Positions 7,319 to 15,537 of a stretch of 64,000 bases of DNA are shown here, one piece after another (the stretch's first letter is position 1; each line of letters starts with the position of its first letter). The position numbers and the translations under genes were made by a program. The stretch is from Brachyspira murdochii DSM 12563. GTDB lineage: Bacteria > Spirochaetota > Brachyspiria > Brachyspirales > Brachyspiraceae. The stretch is from the NCBI RefSeq assembly GCF_000092845.1, contig NC_014150.1, positions 2,603,510-2,667,509 on the forward strand, in the 5' to 3' direction. The notes beneath the pieces were generated by a model that saw only the letters and a list, made by a program, of their open reading frames with translations, made no database searches and was not told the DNA's origin.

Positions 7319-8638
7319 TTAAAATTTCCAAGTGATACCAGTACTTCCATTGAAGGCAAGTGAGCTGTTTGCTCTATTTCCAATACCATCAACAGTAGTA
7401 GCACCTCCAATCTGAGCTTCAAAATACCATTCCAAATTAGGTTTAGGAGTGATGTATAATTCTCCGTATACCAAATATCCCACAGAGTAGAATAAAGGCG
7501 GTATTCTTACAGGTTTTGAACTTGTTGCATAAGCATTAACTCCTCCAGTAAGCATAGAAAATGAAACAGCAGGTTCTAAATACACACTTATAAACTCGCT
7601 TTCAGCAGTAAAACCTACCGGCATAGATACACCTATAAACTGAGGTTTCGTAATATAATATTCTGTTCCTCCTATTTCTATGGAAGCTCCTGCCATTGTA
7701 GATTTGAAATTATGAGCAGTAAAATCATACCATGCAGGCATACCTGAACCAGAATATGTGGAATTATCCATTTCAAAAGCACCCATTGGAGAAGAAGCAT
7801 CTATATTATAAGAACCAAATTCTACAGCACCGCTATGTTTATTACCAGAAACAGTTAAAGAATAAGAAGTACCAGTGAAGTCGGCTATTGAACCTTGATA
7901 TACTACTCTTATTTGAGGTTCTATCAATACAGGGTCAGTTGCTGCTATAAAATATCCTCTTGCATCTATACCTATTGACTGAGCTGTAGTATCATCTGCA
8001 AATCCAAACTGTCCGTTACCGCCTATTTCTGGATTTAACATGCCTGATAAAGTTCCAAAATTAGCAGAGCTAAATGCTACAGATCTGCTTGAATTGGCTT
8101 TTAATCTGTACATACCGTATTTAAGATTAACTCTTATTCTGCTGAAAATATCATTTCCAGTGTAGTATTCTACTCTTATATCTGTTGAAACGGCTATATC
8201 ACCATCATTAATGCTTCCGCTTCCTACTCCTATTGTTACAGGTACATTTATTCTCAAATTGTCATTCAATGCAGTGGCTGTGATTATAGGGGTATGTGCC
8301 TGCCAAGAACCTGATACATATTTGAATTGATAACCGACTCCTATACCGAAACTATCTGTTTTATATCCAAATCCTGCTATAGCTGCGGGTCTGAAATTAT
8401 TTATGCCGCCTTCTGTTCCGACATCCAAATTATCAAGCAATACTCCTGCCGTTTCTCCTTCAACACCTGCCATAAATCTGAAATTTTCTGTACCTGCTAA
8501 TACTCCTAATCTGTCAAGTCTTATAGTAAGCTGATTTTCATCTACTAAAAAATCATTAAAATCTTCTAAAATAGTATAACCAAATATACTATAAACACTT
8601 GTTATTAAAGCTGTTAAAATTAAACATAAACGTTTCAT
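7319..8638 (-). CDS. Brachyspira variable-surface-protein-like outer membrane protein
   Basis: The mature 439-residue product begins with a signal peptide (MKRLCLILTALITSVYSIFG) and consists of many short amphipathic strands with aromatic girdle residues, ending in STGITWKF with a terminal Phe, as expected of an outer membrane barrel. The N-terminal block LTIRLDRLGVLAGTENFRF looks, from memory, like the variable surface protein (Vsp) family of Brachyspira hyodysenteriae. The start at 8638 is preferred over 8674 because it has an AAGGA site and directly begins the signal peptide. The gene stands alone, without tandem copies here, so no local recombination cassette is visible. Confidence 0.72.
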   Translation of the reverse strand: MKRLCLILTALITSVYSIFGYTILEDFNDFLVDENQLTIRLDRLGVLAGTENFRFMAGVEGETAGVLLDNLDVGTEGGINNFRPAAIAGFGYKTDSFGIGVGYQFKYVSGSWQAHTPIITATALNDNLRINVPVTIGVGSGSINDGDIAVSTDIRVEYYTGNDIFSRIRVNLKYGMYRLKANSSRSVAFSSANFGTLSGMLNPEIGGNGQFGFADDTTAQSIGIDARGYFIAATDPVLIEPQIRVVYQGSIADFTGTSYSLTVSGNKHSGAVEFGSYNIDASSPMGAFEMDNSTYSGSGMPAWYDFTAHNFKSTMAGASIEIGGTEYYITKPQFIGVSMPVGFTAESEFISVYLEPAVSFSMLTGGVNAYATSSKPVRIPPLFYSVGYLVYGELYITPKPNLEWYFEAQIGGATTVDGIGNRANSSLAFNGSTGITWKF

Positions 8639-8745
8639 AATATTATCCTTTATTTTGTTTATAATTTTTAACAACTTTGTATTTTATTAATACAATATTT
8701 TTTATTATAAAACCCTATCACTATTAAAACTGTTTTTATTTTTTA

Positions 8746-9426
8746 TCATAATGGTTTGTTTTTGGTATTGTTTCTTTCTATTGCCTCCTTTAATAATTCT
8801 CCGTTTTTATATATGCCTTTGCTCATTTCAATATACTTATTATAATTTTCATCATCTTTTATCTTGAAGTAGTATTGAGAAAGCCATACATATGATAAAT
8901 ATTTTTGGTATTTTTCTTTTGCATTATCCAATGCCTTATTAAAATATTCAAAAGCCTTTTTATTGCTTCCGCCTGCTATGGCTGGAGCATGCATATATCC
9001 TACAGCAGTACCAAGAAGTGCAAAAAAATTGGAATTATCTTTATCTAAAATATTTTTATATATTTCTTTACTTTTTGAACCAAAAGAAATTTTTTCAGGT
9101 ACTTTGCAGTAATAAACTATATAATTCATAAGCTCTGATACACTTATTAAATAATCAATATCATCTGATTTTATATAGTCTGCATTTGCTTCAATTATTG
9201 CTTTTAAATAATTATATTTTTCTTTTTCATCTTCTATTGTTTTTGATTTTACAAGGGCGTATATATTTTTAAATGTTTTTGAATTATTATTTTCTGCCAC
9301 TTTTATATCATAACTTGAAGAGTAATAGCTATTATAAAAACTATTTATTTCTTTCGAATTATATGAATATGCTTTATTTGTTATAATAGTTATTATGATT
9401 AAATATATTATAGTTTTTATTTTCAT
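8746..9426 (-). CDS. Secreted TPR-like protein
   Basis: The 226-residue protein has a signal peptide (cleavage near AYS, residue 21) and then helical pairs. The region around residues 135-205 contains GTAVGYMHAPAIAGGSNKKA followed by FEYFNKALDNA and YVWLSQYYFKIKD, which is a TPR-like solenoid of the kind seen in periplasmic TatT-type proteins. No lipobox Cys is present. It lies 89 bp downstream of the beta-barrel gene 9516-10148, and the intervening segment carries a GTTAG-N6-CTAAC palindrome, so the two are probably co-regulated. The partner or ligand is unknown. Confidence 0.6.
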   Translation of the reverse strand: MKIKTIIYLIIITIITNKAYSYNSKEINSFYNSYYSSSYDIKVAENNNSKTFKNIYALVKSKTIEDEKEKYNYLKAIIEANADYIKSDDIDYLISVSELMNYIVYYCKVPEKISFGSKSKEIYKNILDKDNSNFFALLGTAVGYMHAPAIAGGSNKKAFEYFNKALDNAKEKYQKYLSYVWLSQYYFKIKDDENYNKYIEMSKGIYKNGELLKEAIERNNTKNKPL

Positions 9427-9449
9427 TAAGAAGTCCTATTTTTAGAATT

Positions 9450-9486
9450 GTTAGTATAGTTATCTAATTTGTTAGTATATTCTAAC
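9450..9486. promoter_or_regulatory. Palindromic operator, GTTAG-N6-CTAAC, with a second imperfect site
   Basis: GTTAGTATATTCTAAC occupies 9471-9486. An imperfect relative, GTTAGTATAGTTATCTAA, lies at 9450-9467, both upstream of the TPR-like gene that starts at 9426. The identical 16-mer recurs at 10198 and 40605. Two tandem sites upstream of one gene suggest cooperative binding of a dimeric repressor. Confidence 0.65.
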
Positions 9487-9515
9487 ATTTAAAAGAAAAA
9501 AATCAATACATAAAA

Positions 9516-10148
9516 TTAATTTTTATCCTCTAATTTAGGTCCGAATTTAAATCCTATTAAAGCACCGCCTCCAGAACCTCCTATTCTTGGAGTATCAGTC
9601 AAAGATCTTAAAGGAAGCCCATAGTCATGCGATATATAAACACCTAAAACTATTGCTAAATTATCAGTTATAAATATAGAATAGTCTAAAGTCGTCTTAA
9701 AATAATGCATAACGGATGCACTATATCCGTATTCTAAATCTTTTTTTCCAGCCATAGGTATTTTTATTCCGCCTCCTATTGCAAGAGAAACTCCCCAAAT
9801 AGTGATTTTGGGCATAAATCCTATTTCAAAATTATGCATATACATAGATGTGTCTATAATCTCTCCATTTTCAAAAGTTTTTGATGATGGAAAACTGTCA
9901 TACGTATATCCTAAATCAATAAATAATCCAGCTCCTATCCTGTTATATATTTTATGCATATATCCTAATTGTATTTCTAATCCGCTGTCTATACCTTTTT
10001 TTGAAGTGTAGCCTAGATTTTTCATAGCATTATTTGGTGTTCCTATTGAAGCTCCTATTGGTACATTTAAAGATATTTCAAATCCTCCTCCATATCCGAA
10101 TAAATTAATTGATAATATTACAATTAATAATAATACTTTTTTAGTCAT
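9516..10148 (-). CDS. Outer membrane beta-barrel protein, paralogue of the gene at 44045
   Basis: The 210-residue product has a signal peptide (MTKKVLLLIVILSINLFGYG) and an alternating strand/turn pattern. Its first strand, FEISLNVPIGASIGTP, matches FNINVPIGMGIMIP in the protein at 44045-44722. Both proteins also share GFMPKITI/GGMPKVYI, a conserved LDYSIFITDNLAIVLGVYISHDYG/ADYNIFFREDMAIAIGLYLGYDWG region and similar length, so they are paralogues. The last residues (EDKN) are charged rather than aromatic, which is unusual for a barrel terminus. The gene is preceded by two copies of the palindromic operator. Confidence 0.68.
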   Translation of the reverse strand: MTKKVLLLIVILSINLFGYGGGFEISLNVPIGASIGTPNNAMKNLGYTSKKGIDSGLEIQLGYMHKIYNRIGAGLFIDLGYTYDSFPSSKTFENGEIIDTSMYMHNFEIGFMPKITIWGVSLAIGGGIKIPMAGKKDLEYGYSASVMHYFKTTLDYSIFITDNLAIVLGVYISHDYGLPLRSLTDTPRIGGSGGGALIGFKFGPKLEDKN

Positions 10149-10176
10149 GGTAACAATCTCCTTATGATTAATTAAA

Positions 10177-10213
10177 GTTAGATTATATTTAATAAAAGTT
10201 AGTATATTCTAAC
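10177..10213. promoter_or_regulatory. Palindromic operator pair upstream of the beta-barrel gene
   Basis: A perfect copy of GTTAGTATATTCTAAC is at 10198-10213. A degenerate site beginning GTTAGATTATATT is at 10177. The minus strand reads TATAATCTAAC through the degenerate site, so a TATAAT -10 element for the gene starting at 10148 overlaps it. Repressor binding would block that promoter. Confidence 0.65.
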
Positions 10214-10359
10214 AATAAATTTAAAAAAATCAATATTAATTATAGTTTTTATTAATTTAATGAAAATACTAAAAAAATATATATATTATGTATATAATAA
10301 TTGAAAAAAAAATTATATTAGTATATCATTACTGTAAATAAAAATTCATTGGAGGAAAC

Positions 10360-11760
10360 ATGGCTGTATCTAAAAAGAAGCCGGCAGAAAAAGCTTCGTC
10401 AAAATCTAGTAAAAAAACTGCAGCAGCTAAAAAAACTGCAGCGAGTAAAAAAGCAGTAAAAACAGCAGAGAAAAAAATACCTGCTCCGAAATATTATGTA
10501 TCAGAAGTTCCATTAAAAACAGCTGATAGAGAGATATTTGCTGCAATGAAAAATGAGTATAAAAGGGAAGTTAATGGTTTTGAGTTAATAGCTAGTGAGA
10601 ATATAGTTTCACGTGCTGTTATGGAAGCTCAGGGCTCAATATTCACAAATAAATATGCTGAAGGCTACCCGTCAAAAAGGTATTACGGCGGATGCAGTGA
10701 AGTTGATATTGTTGAAAACTTAGCTAGAGAAAGAGCAAAAAAACTATTTAAAGCACCATTTATAAATGTGCAGCCTCATTCTGGTTCACAGGCTAATATG
10801 GGTGTTTATATGGCTATACTTCAGCCGGGCGATACATGCTTGGGTTTATCTCTTGATGCAGGCGGACATTTAACTCATGGAAAAAATGTAAACTTTTCTG
10901 GTAAGATATATAATTTTGAACATTACAGTGTTAGAAAAGATACTATGCAGATTGACTATGATGAAGTAAGAGATATAGCTAAAAGAGTTAAGCCTAAATT
11001 AATAGTAGCAGGCGGAAGTGCTTATCCTAGAGTAATTGATTTCAAAAAATTCAGGGAGATAGCTGATGAGGTTGGGGCTATGTTAATGGTAGACATGGCA
11101 CATATTTCCGGATTAGTAGCTGCCGGACTTCACCCAAATCCTGTTAAACATGCACATTTTGTTACTGGTACTACTCATAAAACTTTGAGAGGACCTAGAG
11201 GAGGATATATTATTTCTACTGAAGAAGATTTAGCTAAAAAAGTAGATAAAACAATATTTCCGGGTATACAAGGCGGACCTTTGATGCATGTTATAGCTGC
11301 TAAAGCTGTATGTTTTAAAGAGGCATTAGATCCTAAATTTGTTAAATATCAGGAGCAAGTTTTAAAAAATGCTGAAGCTATGTCTAATATGTTTTTATCA
11401 AAAGGATATGAATTAGTTTCCGGAGGAACTGATACTCACTTAATATTAGTTGATGTAAAAAAATCCAAAGGTATAACTGGACAAGTTGCTGAAACAGTTT
11501 TAGATAGAGCACATATCACTACAAATAAAAACGGCATACCTTATGATACAGAATCTCCAATGGTTACAAGCGGTATAAGACTTGGTACTCCTGCCATAAC
11601 TACAAGAGGTTTAAAAGAAAAAGATGTTATGGAATTAACTCAGTATATTGATGAGGTATTAAGTAATAGTGATGATGAAAAAGTGATAAATGCTGTAGGC
11701 AAAAAAGTTTCTGCTTTATGTAAAAAATTCCCAATGTATAAATATATATCTGAGATGTAA
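10360..11760 (+). CDS. glyA: Serine hydroxymethyltransferase with a Lys/Ala-rich N-terminal tail
   Basis: This PLP enzyme interconverts serine and glycine with tetrahydrofolate and supplies one-carbon units. The catalytic body has [35 protein letters not shown], the active-site lysine in [14 protein letters not shown] (near residue 274) and a [11 protein letters not shown] block, all canonical. The protein is 466 residues, about 50 longer than usual, because it starts with a tail of Lys, Ala, Ser and Thr (residues 1-45) that resembles histone H1 tails. The tail is genuinely within the gene: the ATG at 10360 has a strong TTGGAGG ribosome site and no other start lies near the normal N-terminus. 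The gene ends at a strong terminator. Confidence 0.96.
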   Translation: MAVSKKKPAEKASSKSSKKTAAAKKTAASKKAVKTAEKKIPAPKYYVSEVPLKTADREIFAAMKNEYKREVNGFELIASENIVSRAVMEAQGSIFTNKYAEGYPSKRYYGGCSEVDIVENLARERAKKLFKAPFINVQPHSGSQANMGVYMAILQPGDTCLGLSLDAGGHLTHGKNVNFSGKIYNFEHYSVRKDTMQIDYDEVRDIAKRVKPKLIVAGGSAYPRVIDFKKFREIADEVGAMLMVDMAHISGLVAAGLHPNPVKHAHFVTGTTHKTLRGPRGGYIISTEEDLAKKVDKTIFPGIQGGPLMHVIAAKAVCFKEALDPKFVKYQEQVLKNAEAMSNMFLSKGYELVSGGTDTHLILVDVKKSKGITGQVAETVLDRAHITTNKNGIPYDTESPMVTSGIRLGTPAITTRGLKEKDVMELTQYIDEVLSNSDDEKVINAVGKKVSALCKKFPMYKYISEM

Positions 11761-11794
11761 TTTTTATATGATATAGTTTTTATATATTGTAAAT

Positions 11795-11830
11795 AAAAGG
11801 GAGTGATTTTTTAATCCTCCCTTTATTTTT
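11795..11830. terminator. Bidirectional terminator between glyA and the HAD gene
   Basis: Arms AAAGGGAG (11796-11803) and CTCCCTTT (11817-11824) enclose a 13-nt loop. A T-rich stretch follows on the plus strand and an A-rich stretch precedes it, so both convergent genes can use it. Confidence 0.82.
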
Positions 11831-11843
11831 TATTAAATTGTTT

Positions 11844-12503
11844 TTATATAATTTCTATATATTCTAGTACCTTATCTATTCTATCTACTGCAATATCAGC
11901 TCCGTTTTTTAATAACTCTTCTTTGCTGTAAGTATTTGTGATTGCTGCTGTTTTTATACCGCTTTTTTTAGCTCCTATTATTCCTGCAATACTGTCTTCA
12001 AATATTATTACATTTTCTTTTTTTATATTATTATTATAGTTTTTTAAAAGTTCAAAAGCATTGAGAAATAAATCTGCTTCAGGTTTTGCTCTTAGTTTTT
12101 CATTATGACAGGAATAATCTTTTATATATTTTGCTATAGATTTTTTTTCAGCCATTTTTTTTACATAATTTATATTACTGTTTGAAGCTATAACAATATC
12201 AATACTTTTTAATCTTTCCAATGTTTCAATAACACCATCGAATGTTTCCAAATCTGTCTCTATTATTTTGTGAAAATATATTTCGGCTTCTTTAAAAAAA
12301 TTATCAGGTACATAGTATCCGTTATTTTTTAGAAAATTATATATATCATTAGTTTGATATCCAGCCAATGATTTAAAATCAAAATCTTTAAGTACATTCA
12401 TTTCAGATGCAGTATGAATTAGTGCTTTTGTATATAAACTCTCACTATCAACTAAAGTACCGTCAAAATCAAATATAGCTCCTTTTATTTTTATACTATT
12501 CAT
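11844..12503 (-). CDS. HAD-family phosphatase, beta-phosphoglucomutase-like
   Basis: The 219-residue protein has HAD motif I FDFDGTLVDSE (residues 11-21, with both catalytic Asp residues), motif II IASNSN (near residue 110), a Lys before the PEADLF segment (motif III), and motif IV IFEDSIAGIIGAKKSG. The helical cap sits between motifs I and II, as in subfamily IA enzymes such as beta-phosphoglucomutase, phosphoglycolate phosphatase and 2-deoxyglucose-6-phosphatase. The substrate is probably a small phosphosugar but cannot be fixed from sequence. The neighbour nagB is divergent and also handles phosphosugars, which is only suggestive. Confidence 0.85.
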   Translation of the reverse strand: MNSIKIKGAIFDFDGTLVDSESLYTKALIHTASEMNVLKDFDFKSLAGYQTNDIYNFLKNNGYYVPDNFFKEAEIYFHKIIETDLETFDGVIETLERLKSIDIVIASNSNINYVKKMAEKKSIAKYIKDYSCHNEKLRAKPEADLFLNAFELLKNYNNNIKKENVIIFEDSIAGIIGAKKSGIKTAAITNTYSKEELLKNGADIAVDRIDKVLEYIEII

Positions 12504-12593
12504 AGAATTTCCTTAATCAATTTTTATTATCAAGAATTGTATATTTATTTATATCAAAATCAAGAGAAAAAATTAATAAAAAATTTGTATTGT

Positions 12594-12622
12594 TTGATAA
12601 TAAATGACATATGTGTTATAAT
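12594..12622 (+). promoter_or_regulatory. Sigma-70 promoter of nagB
   Basis: TTGATA (12594-12599), a 17-bp spacer and TATAAT (12617-12622) form a near-consensus promoter. Its predicted start near 12629 lies downstream of the upstream in-frame ATG at 12611, which supports the nagB start at 12683. Confidence 0.8.
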
Positions 12623-12682
12623 TTTTTTAGCAGGCTATTTTATGAAAAATATGATAATCCAATTTTAAAGGAGTATATTATT

Positions 12683-13444
12683 ATGGGTTTAAAATTAATT
12701 ATTGCAAAAGATGCTAAAGGAGTAGGAAAAAAAACAGCTTTAGAAATTATTAATTTGTTAAAAGTAAAAAAAGATGCAGTTTTAGGTCTTGCTACAGGAG
12801 GTACTGCTGAGGCTGTGTATCCTCATTTGATAAAAGCCTATGAGAAAAAAGAAATAGATTTTAAAAATGTGAAATCTGTAAACTTAGATGAGTATAAAGG
12901 ATTAGACCCAAAAAATGAACAAAGCTACAGATATTTTATGAATAAAAATTTATTCGACCATGTAAATATAGATAAGAAAAATACCTTTGTTCCAAGAGGT
13001 ATAGGTGAAAAAGAGAAAATACTAGATGATTTCAATAAAAAAATAGAAAAACTACCTAGAGATATACAATTATTAGGAGTAGGTCCTAATGGTCATATAG
13101 CATTTAATGAGCCTGATGAAGTTTTGCATGCAAATGCTTTGTGTGTTAAACTTAATGAAAAAACTATTAAAGCTAATTCAAGATTCTTTGCCTCAGAAAA
13201 AGATGTTCCTAGAGAGGCATTCAGTATGGGTATGGGCGGAATATTAAAAGCCAAAAAAATAGTTATAGCTGCTATTGGTAAAGGGAAAGCTGCTGCTATG
13301 AAAGAGCTTTTAACTAATGATAAAATTACTACTAAATGTCCTGTTACATTCTTAAAACTTCATAATGATGTAGTTGTTGTTATAGATCAAGAATTGGCTG
13401 ATGCTATACCAGAACTTAAAGAGAAAAAAGCTAATAAGAAATAA
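12683..13444 (+). CDS. nagB: Glucosamine-6-phosphate deaminase
   Basis: The enzyme converts glucosamine-6-phosphate to fructose-6-phosphate and ammonia, the last step of amino-sugar catabolism. Landmarks in the 253-residue protein are LGLATGGTAEAVYPHLI, the NLDEYKGL block with the catalytic Asp, LLGVGPNGHIAFNEPDE with the catalytic His and Glu, and NSRFF (KANSRFF). The NGH form in place of DGH is also found in Bacillus subtilis NagB, so it is not a defect. The start at 12683 follows an AAGGAG ribosome site and lies downstream of the predicted transcription start; an upstream in-frame ATG at 12611 would precede it. The gene stands alone, without nagA. Confidence 0.93.
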   Translation: MGLKLIIAKDAKGVGKKTALEIINLLKVKKDAVLGLATGGTAEAVYPHLIKAYEKKEIDFKNVKSVNLDEYKGLDPKNEQSYRYFMNKNLFDHVNIDKKNTFVPRGIGEKEKILDDFNKKIEKLPRDIQLLGVGPNGHIAFNEPDEVLHANALCVKLNEKTIKANSRFFASEKDVPREAFSMGMGGILKAKKIVIAAIGKGKAAAMKELLTNDKITTKCPVTFLKLHNDVVVVIDQELADAIPELKEKKANKK

Positions 13445-13468
13445 TTAAAAAAATAATGCTTGTAATTT

Positions 13469-13497
13469 AGGGCAGCTTATAATGCTGTCCTTTTTTA
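13469..13497 (+). terminator. Intrinsic terminator of nagB
   Basis: Stem AGGGCAGC/GCTGTCCT (13469-13476 and 13484-13491) with a 7-nt loop is followed directly by TTTTTT. Confidence 0.88.
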
Positions 13498-13562
13498 TTT
13501 TATTCTTTGAAAATGGTTATATTTAAATACGATATAAATTTAATAAATATAGGATTTTGTAT

Positions 13563-14720
13563 ATGAAAAAGAAAGCTGTTTTAATAGTGGTAGATAGCTG
13601 CGGAGTAGGGGCATTGCCTGATGCAGCTCTATTTGGTGATGAAGGAGTTAATACACTTGCTCATTTAGCTGAGGCTGAAGGAGGAATAAGTATACCTAAT
13701 ATGGAAAAAATGGGTATTGGAAATATTATAGATATAAAGGGCGTTGCCAAAAATAATAATGCTTTAGGATATTATGGAAAGGCTATGGAAACTTCTAAGG
13801 CAAAAGATACTACTACTGGACATTGGGAAATAGCAGGGCTTGTTTCAGAAAAACCTTTTAATACATATCCTAATGGTTTTCCAGAAATTACTCTAAAAAA
13901 AATAGAAGAGTTTTCTAAAAGAAGAATAGTATGTAATAAACCTTATTCTGGAACTGAAGTAATAGACGATTATGCAGATGAGCAGTTAAAAGACGGTGCT
14001 TTGATAGTATATACTTCTGCTGATTCTGTACTTCAAATTGCAGCTCATGAAGATATAATACCTATAGATGAACTTTACAGCATATGCAAAAAAGCTCTCG
14101 AAATATGTAATGAATATTCACCTGTAGCTAGAGTAATAGCACGCCCTTATATAGGAACTAAAGGCAGTTATAAAAGAACAGAAAGAAGACATGATTATTC
14201 AGTGCCTCCAAGCGGAGAAACTATGCTTGACAGATTAAAAAGTCATAATCTTCCAGTTGTAGGAATAGGAAAAACAAGCGATATATTTGCAGGGGTAGGC
14301 ATTACTGAAAACAGACTTACAAATAAAAACAATCTTGATGGTATAGAAAAAACTATAAAAGCTATTAAAGAAATTGATGAAGGATTAATATTTACAAATT
14401 TGGTTGATTTTGATATGCTTTATGGGCATAGAAGAGATCCTAAAGGATATAAAAATGCTTTGGAAGAGTTTGATAAATATATACCAGAAATGACTAATAA
14501 TTTAAATGATGAGGATTTATTTATTATCACAGCAGACCATGGATGCGATCCTACATACAAAGGAAGCGATCATACAAGAGAGTATATCCCTATATTGGCA
14601 TACGGCAAAAATTTAAAAAAGAATATTAATATAGGAGTAAAAGAATCATTTGTATCAATAGCCGCTTCAATAGAAAAACATCTTCTAGGGTGTACAAAAT
14701 TAGAAGGCTGTTTCTTGTAA
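13563..14720 (+). CDS. deoB: Phosphopentomutase
   Basis: The enzyme moves phosphate between C1 and C5 of ribose or deoxyribose and links nucleoside breakdown to central metabolism. It belongs to the alkaline phosphatase superfamily. Metal-binding landmarks are VVDSCGVGALPDA near the N-terminus, KDTTTGHWE near residue 85, and FIITADHGCDPTYKGSDHTREY near residue 325. The length, about 385 residues, is typical. I use the ATG at 13563, with AGGA upstream; a TTG at 13557 is in frame but less likely. It ends in a strong terminator and is a single-gene unit next to guaA, so two purine-related genes are neighbours. Confidence 0.95.
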   Translation: MKKKAVLIVVDSCGVGALPDAALFGDEGVNTLAHLAEAEGGISIPNMEKMGIGNIIDIKGVAKNNNALGYYGKAMETSKAKDTTTGHWEIAGLVSEKPFNTYPNGFPEITLKKIEEFSKRRIVCNKPYSGTEVIDDYADEQLKDGALIVYTSADSVLQIAAHEDIIPIDELYSICKKALEICNEYSPVARVIARPYIGTKGSYKRTERRHDYSVPPSGETMLDRLKSHNLPVVGIGKTSDIFAGVGITENRLTNKNNLDGIEKTIKAIKEIDEGLIFTNLVDFDMLYGHRRDPKGYKNALEEFDKYIPEMTNNLNDEDLFIITADHGCDPTYKGSDHTREYIPILAYGKNLKKNINIGVKESFVSIAASIEKHLLGCTKLEGCFL

Positions 14721-14733
14721 TTGCTAATATCAT

Positions 14734-14775
14734 TTAATAACTGGGGAAAAAACTATCTCCAGTTATTAAATATAT
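14734..14775 (+). terminator. Intrinsic terminator of deoB
   Basis: An 11-bp stem TTAATAACTGG/CCAGTTATTAA (14734-14744 and 14759-14769) is followed by an AT-rich stretch with a T run (ATATTTTATC). The weak T tract lowers confidence slightly. Confidence 0.7.
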
Positions 14776-14884
14776 TTTATCTTTACTTCCAGTCATTTAT
14801 ATTTAATACTTAATTTTATTTATTTTTATCGCTTTAATAATTATACACGACACAATAGTATTATTTAAATTAATGTACTAATTA

Positions 14885-15419
14885 ACGCACGATTGACCTT
14901 TTTACCTAAACAATTATAATTTGTCAAAAATTAATTTTTTAAATTTAAAATATTTGCGGGGATTCACAGTCGTGCCCGCTCTGCGTGCCTTCGGCAACCC
15001 CACTTCTTTTGTGATGCTGTCCGCCTGTGGCGTGCGGCGGGAAAAAGAACAATTAAAAATTGACAAACTTAAAAATTTTTAGCATATACCTAAACGACTA
15101 TAATTTGTCAAAAAATAAATTTTTTTAATTTAAAATATAGCAGGGCTTTGCCCCGCACCCCAGTTCTTTTGTTGGCACAAAGAACCAAAAAGACTGCATT
15201 TTTAGCCTAAATTTTAGGTATTACCATACATTTAATACATATCTTTAAAATATAAAGTTCTGTCAATTGCGTTTTTTTAAACTTTTTTGTGCGGCAAAAA
15301 AGTTGATAATTCTATATAATGTGCATCAATTGACAAAATAAAATTGTTTCAGTATATACAAAATAAGCCTTATTAATGAAAACAATTTTTATTATACAAA
15401 AAATCATCTTATCGTGCGT
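14885..15419. repeat. Composite non-coding repeat island bounded by a 9-bp inverted repeat
   Basis: The 817-bp gap between deoB and guaA has no gene. Within it, ACGCACGAT (14885-14893) and its exact complement ATCGTGCGT (15411-15419) bound a segment of 535 bp. Inside are two direct copies of a roughly 48-bp block beginning ACCTAAAC (14904 and 15088), two GC-rich hairpin blocks (14956-15060 and 15131-15200), and two promoter-like 29-mers (15060-15088 and about 15337-15365). Pieces of the same blocks occur at 1997-2318 and near 26300. The whole looks like a non-autonomous mobile or recombining element without coding capacity. Confidence 0.6.
15060..15088 (+). promoter_or_regulatory. Promoter-like dispersed 29-mer
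   Basis: TTGACA, then the 17-mer AACTTAAAAATTTTTAG, then CATATA. The geometry matches a sigma-70 promoter and the spacer sequence itself is conserved in the other copies (2003-2031 minus, 25131-25159, 26545-26573, 38709-38737). It is followed at once by the second ACCTAAAC block. Confidence 0.55.
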
Positions 15420-15537
15420 AGCTAAAAATTTTAATGTATATTTTATATTATGATAACTATTAATTGAAATTTTATTATTTTGATATAATATTATTCAATT
15501 AATTATTAATCGCATTTCATAATTAAAGAGGAAATAT

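Noticed and set aside
10214-10359. Glycine riboswitch before glyA
   Set aside because: The leader is short AT-rich DNA with none of the conserved glycine-aptamer sequences.
12683-13444. Loss of a catalytic Asp in NagB (NGH instead of DGH)
   Set aside because: The same Asn is present in Bacillus subtilis NagB as I recall it, so it is a normal variant.
15420-15537. Purine riboswitch before guaA
   Set aside because: The J2/3 hallmark TTTCTACC is absent and no three-way junction can be drawn.
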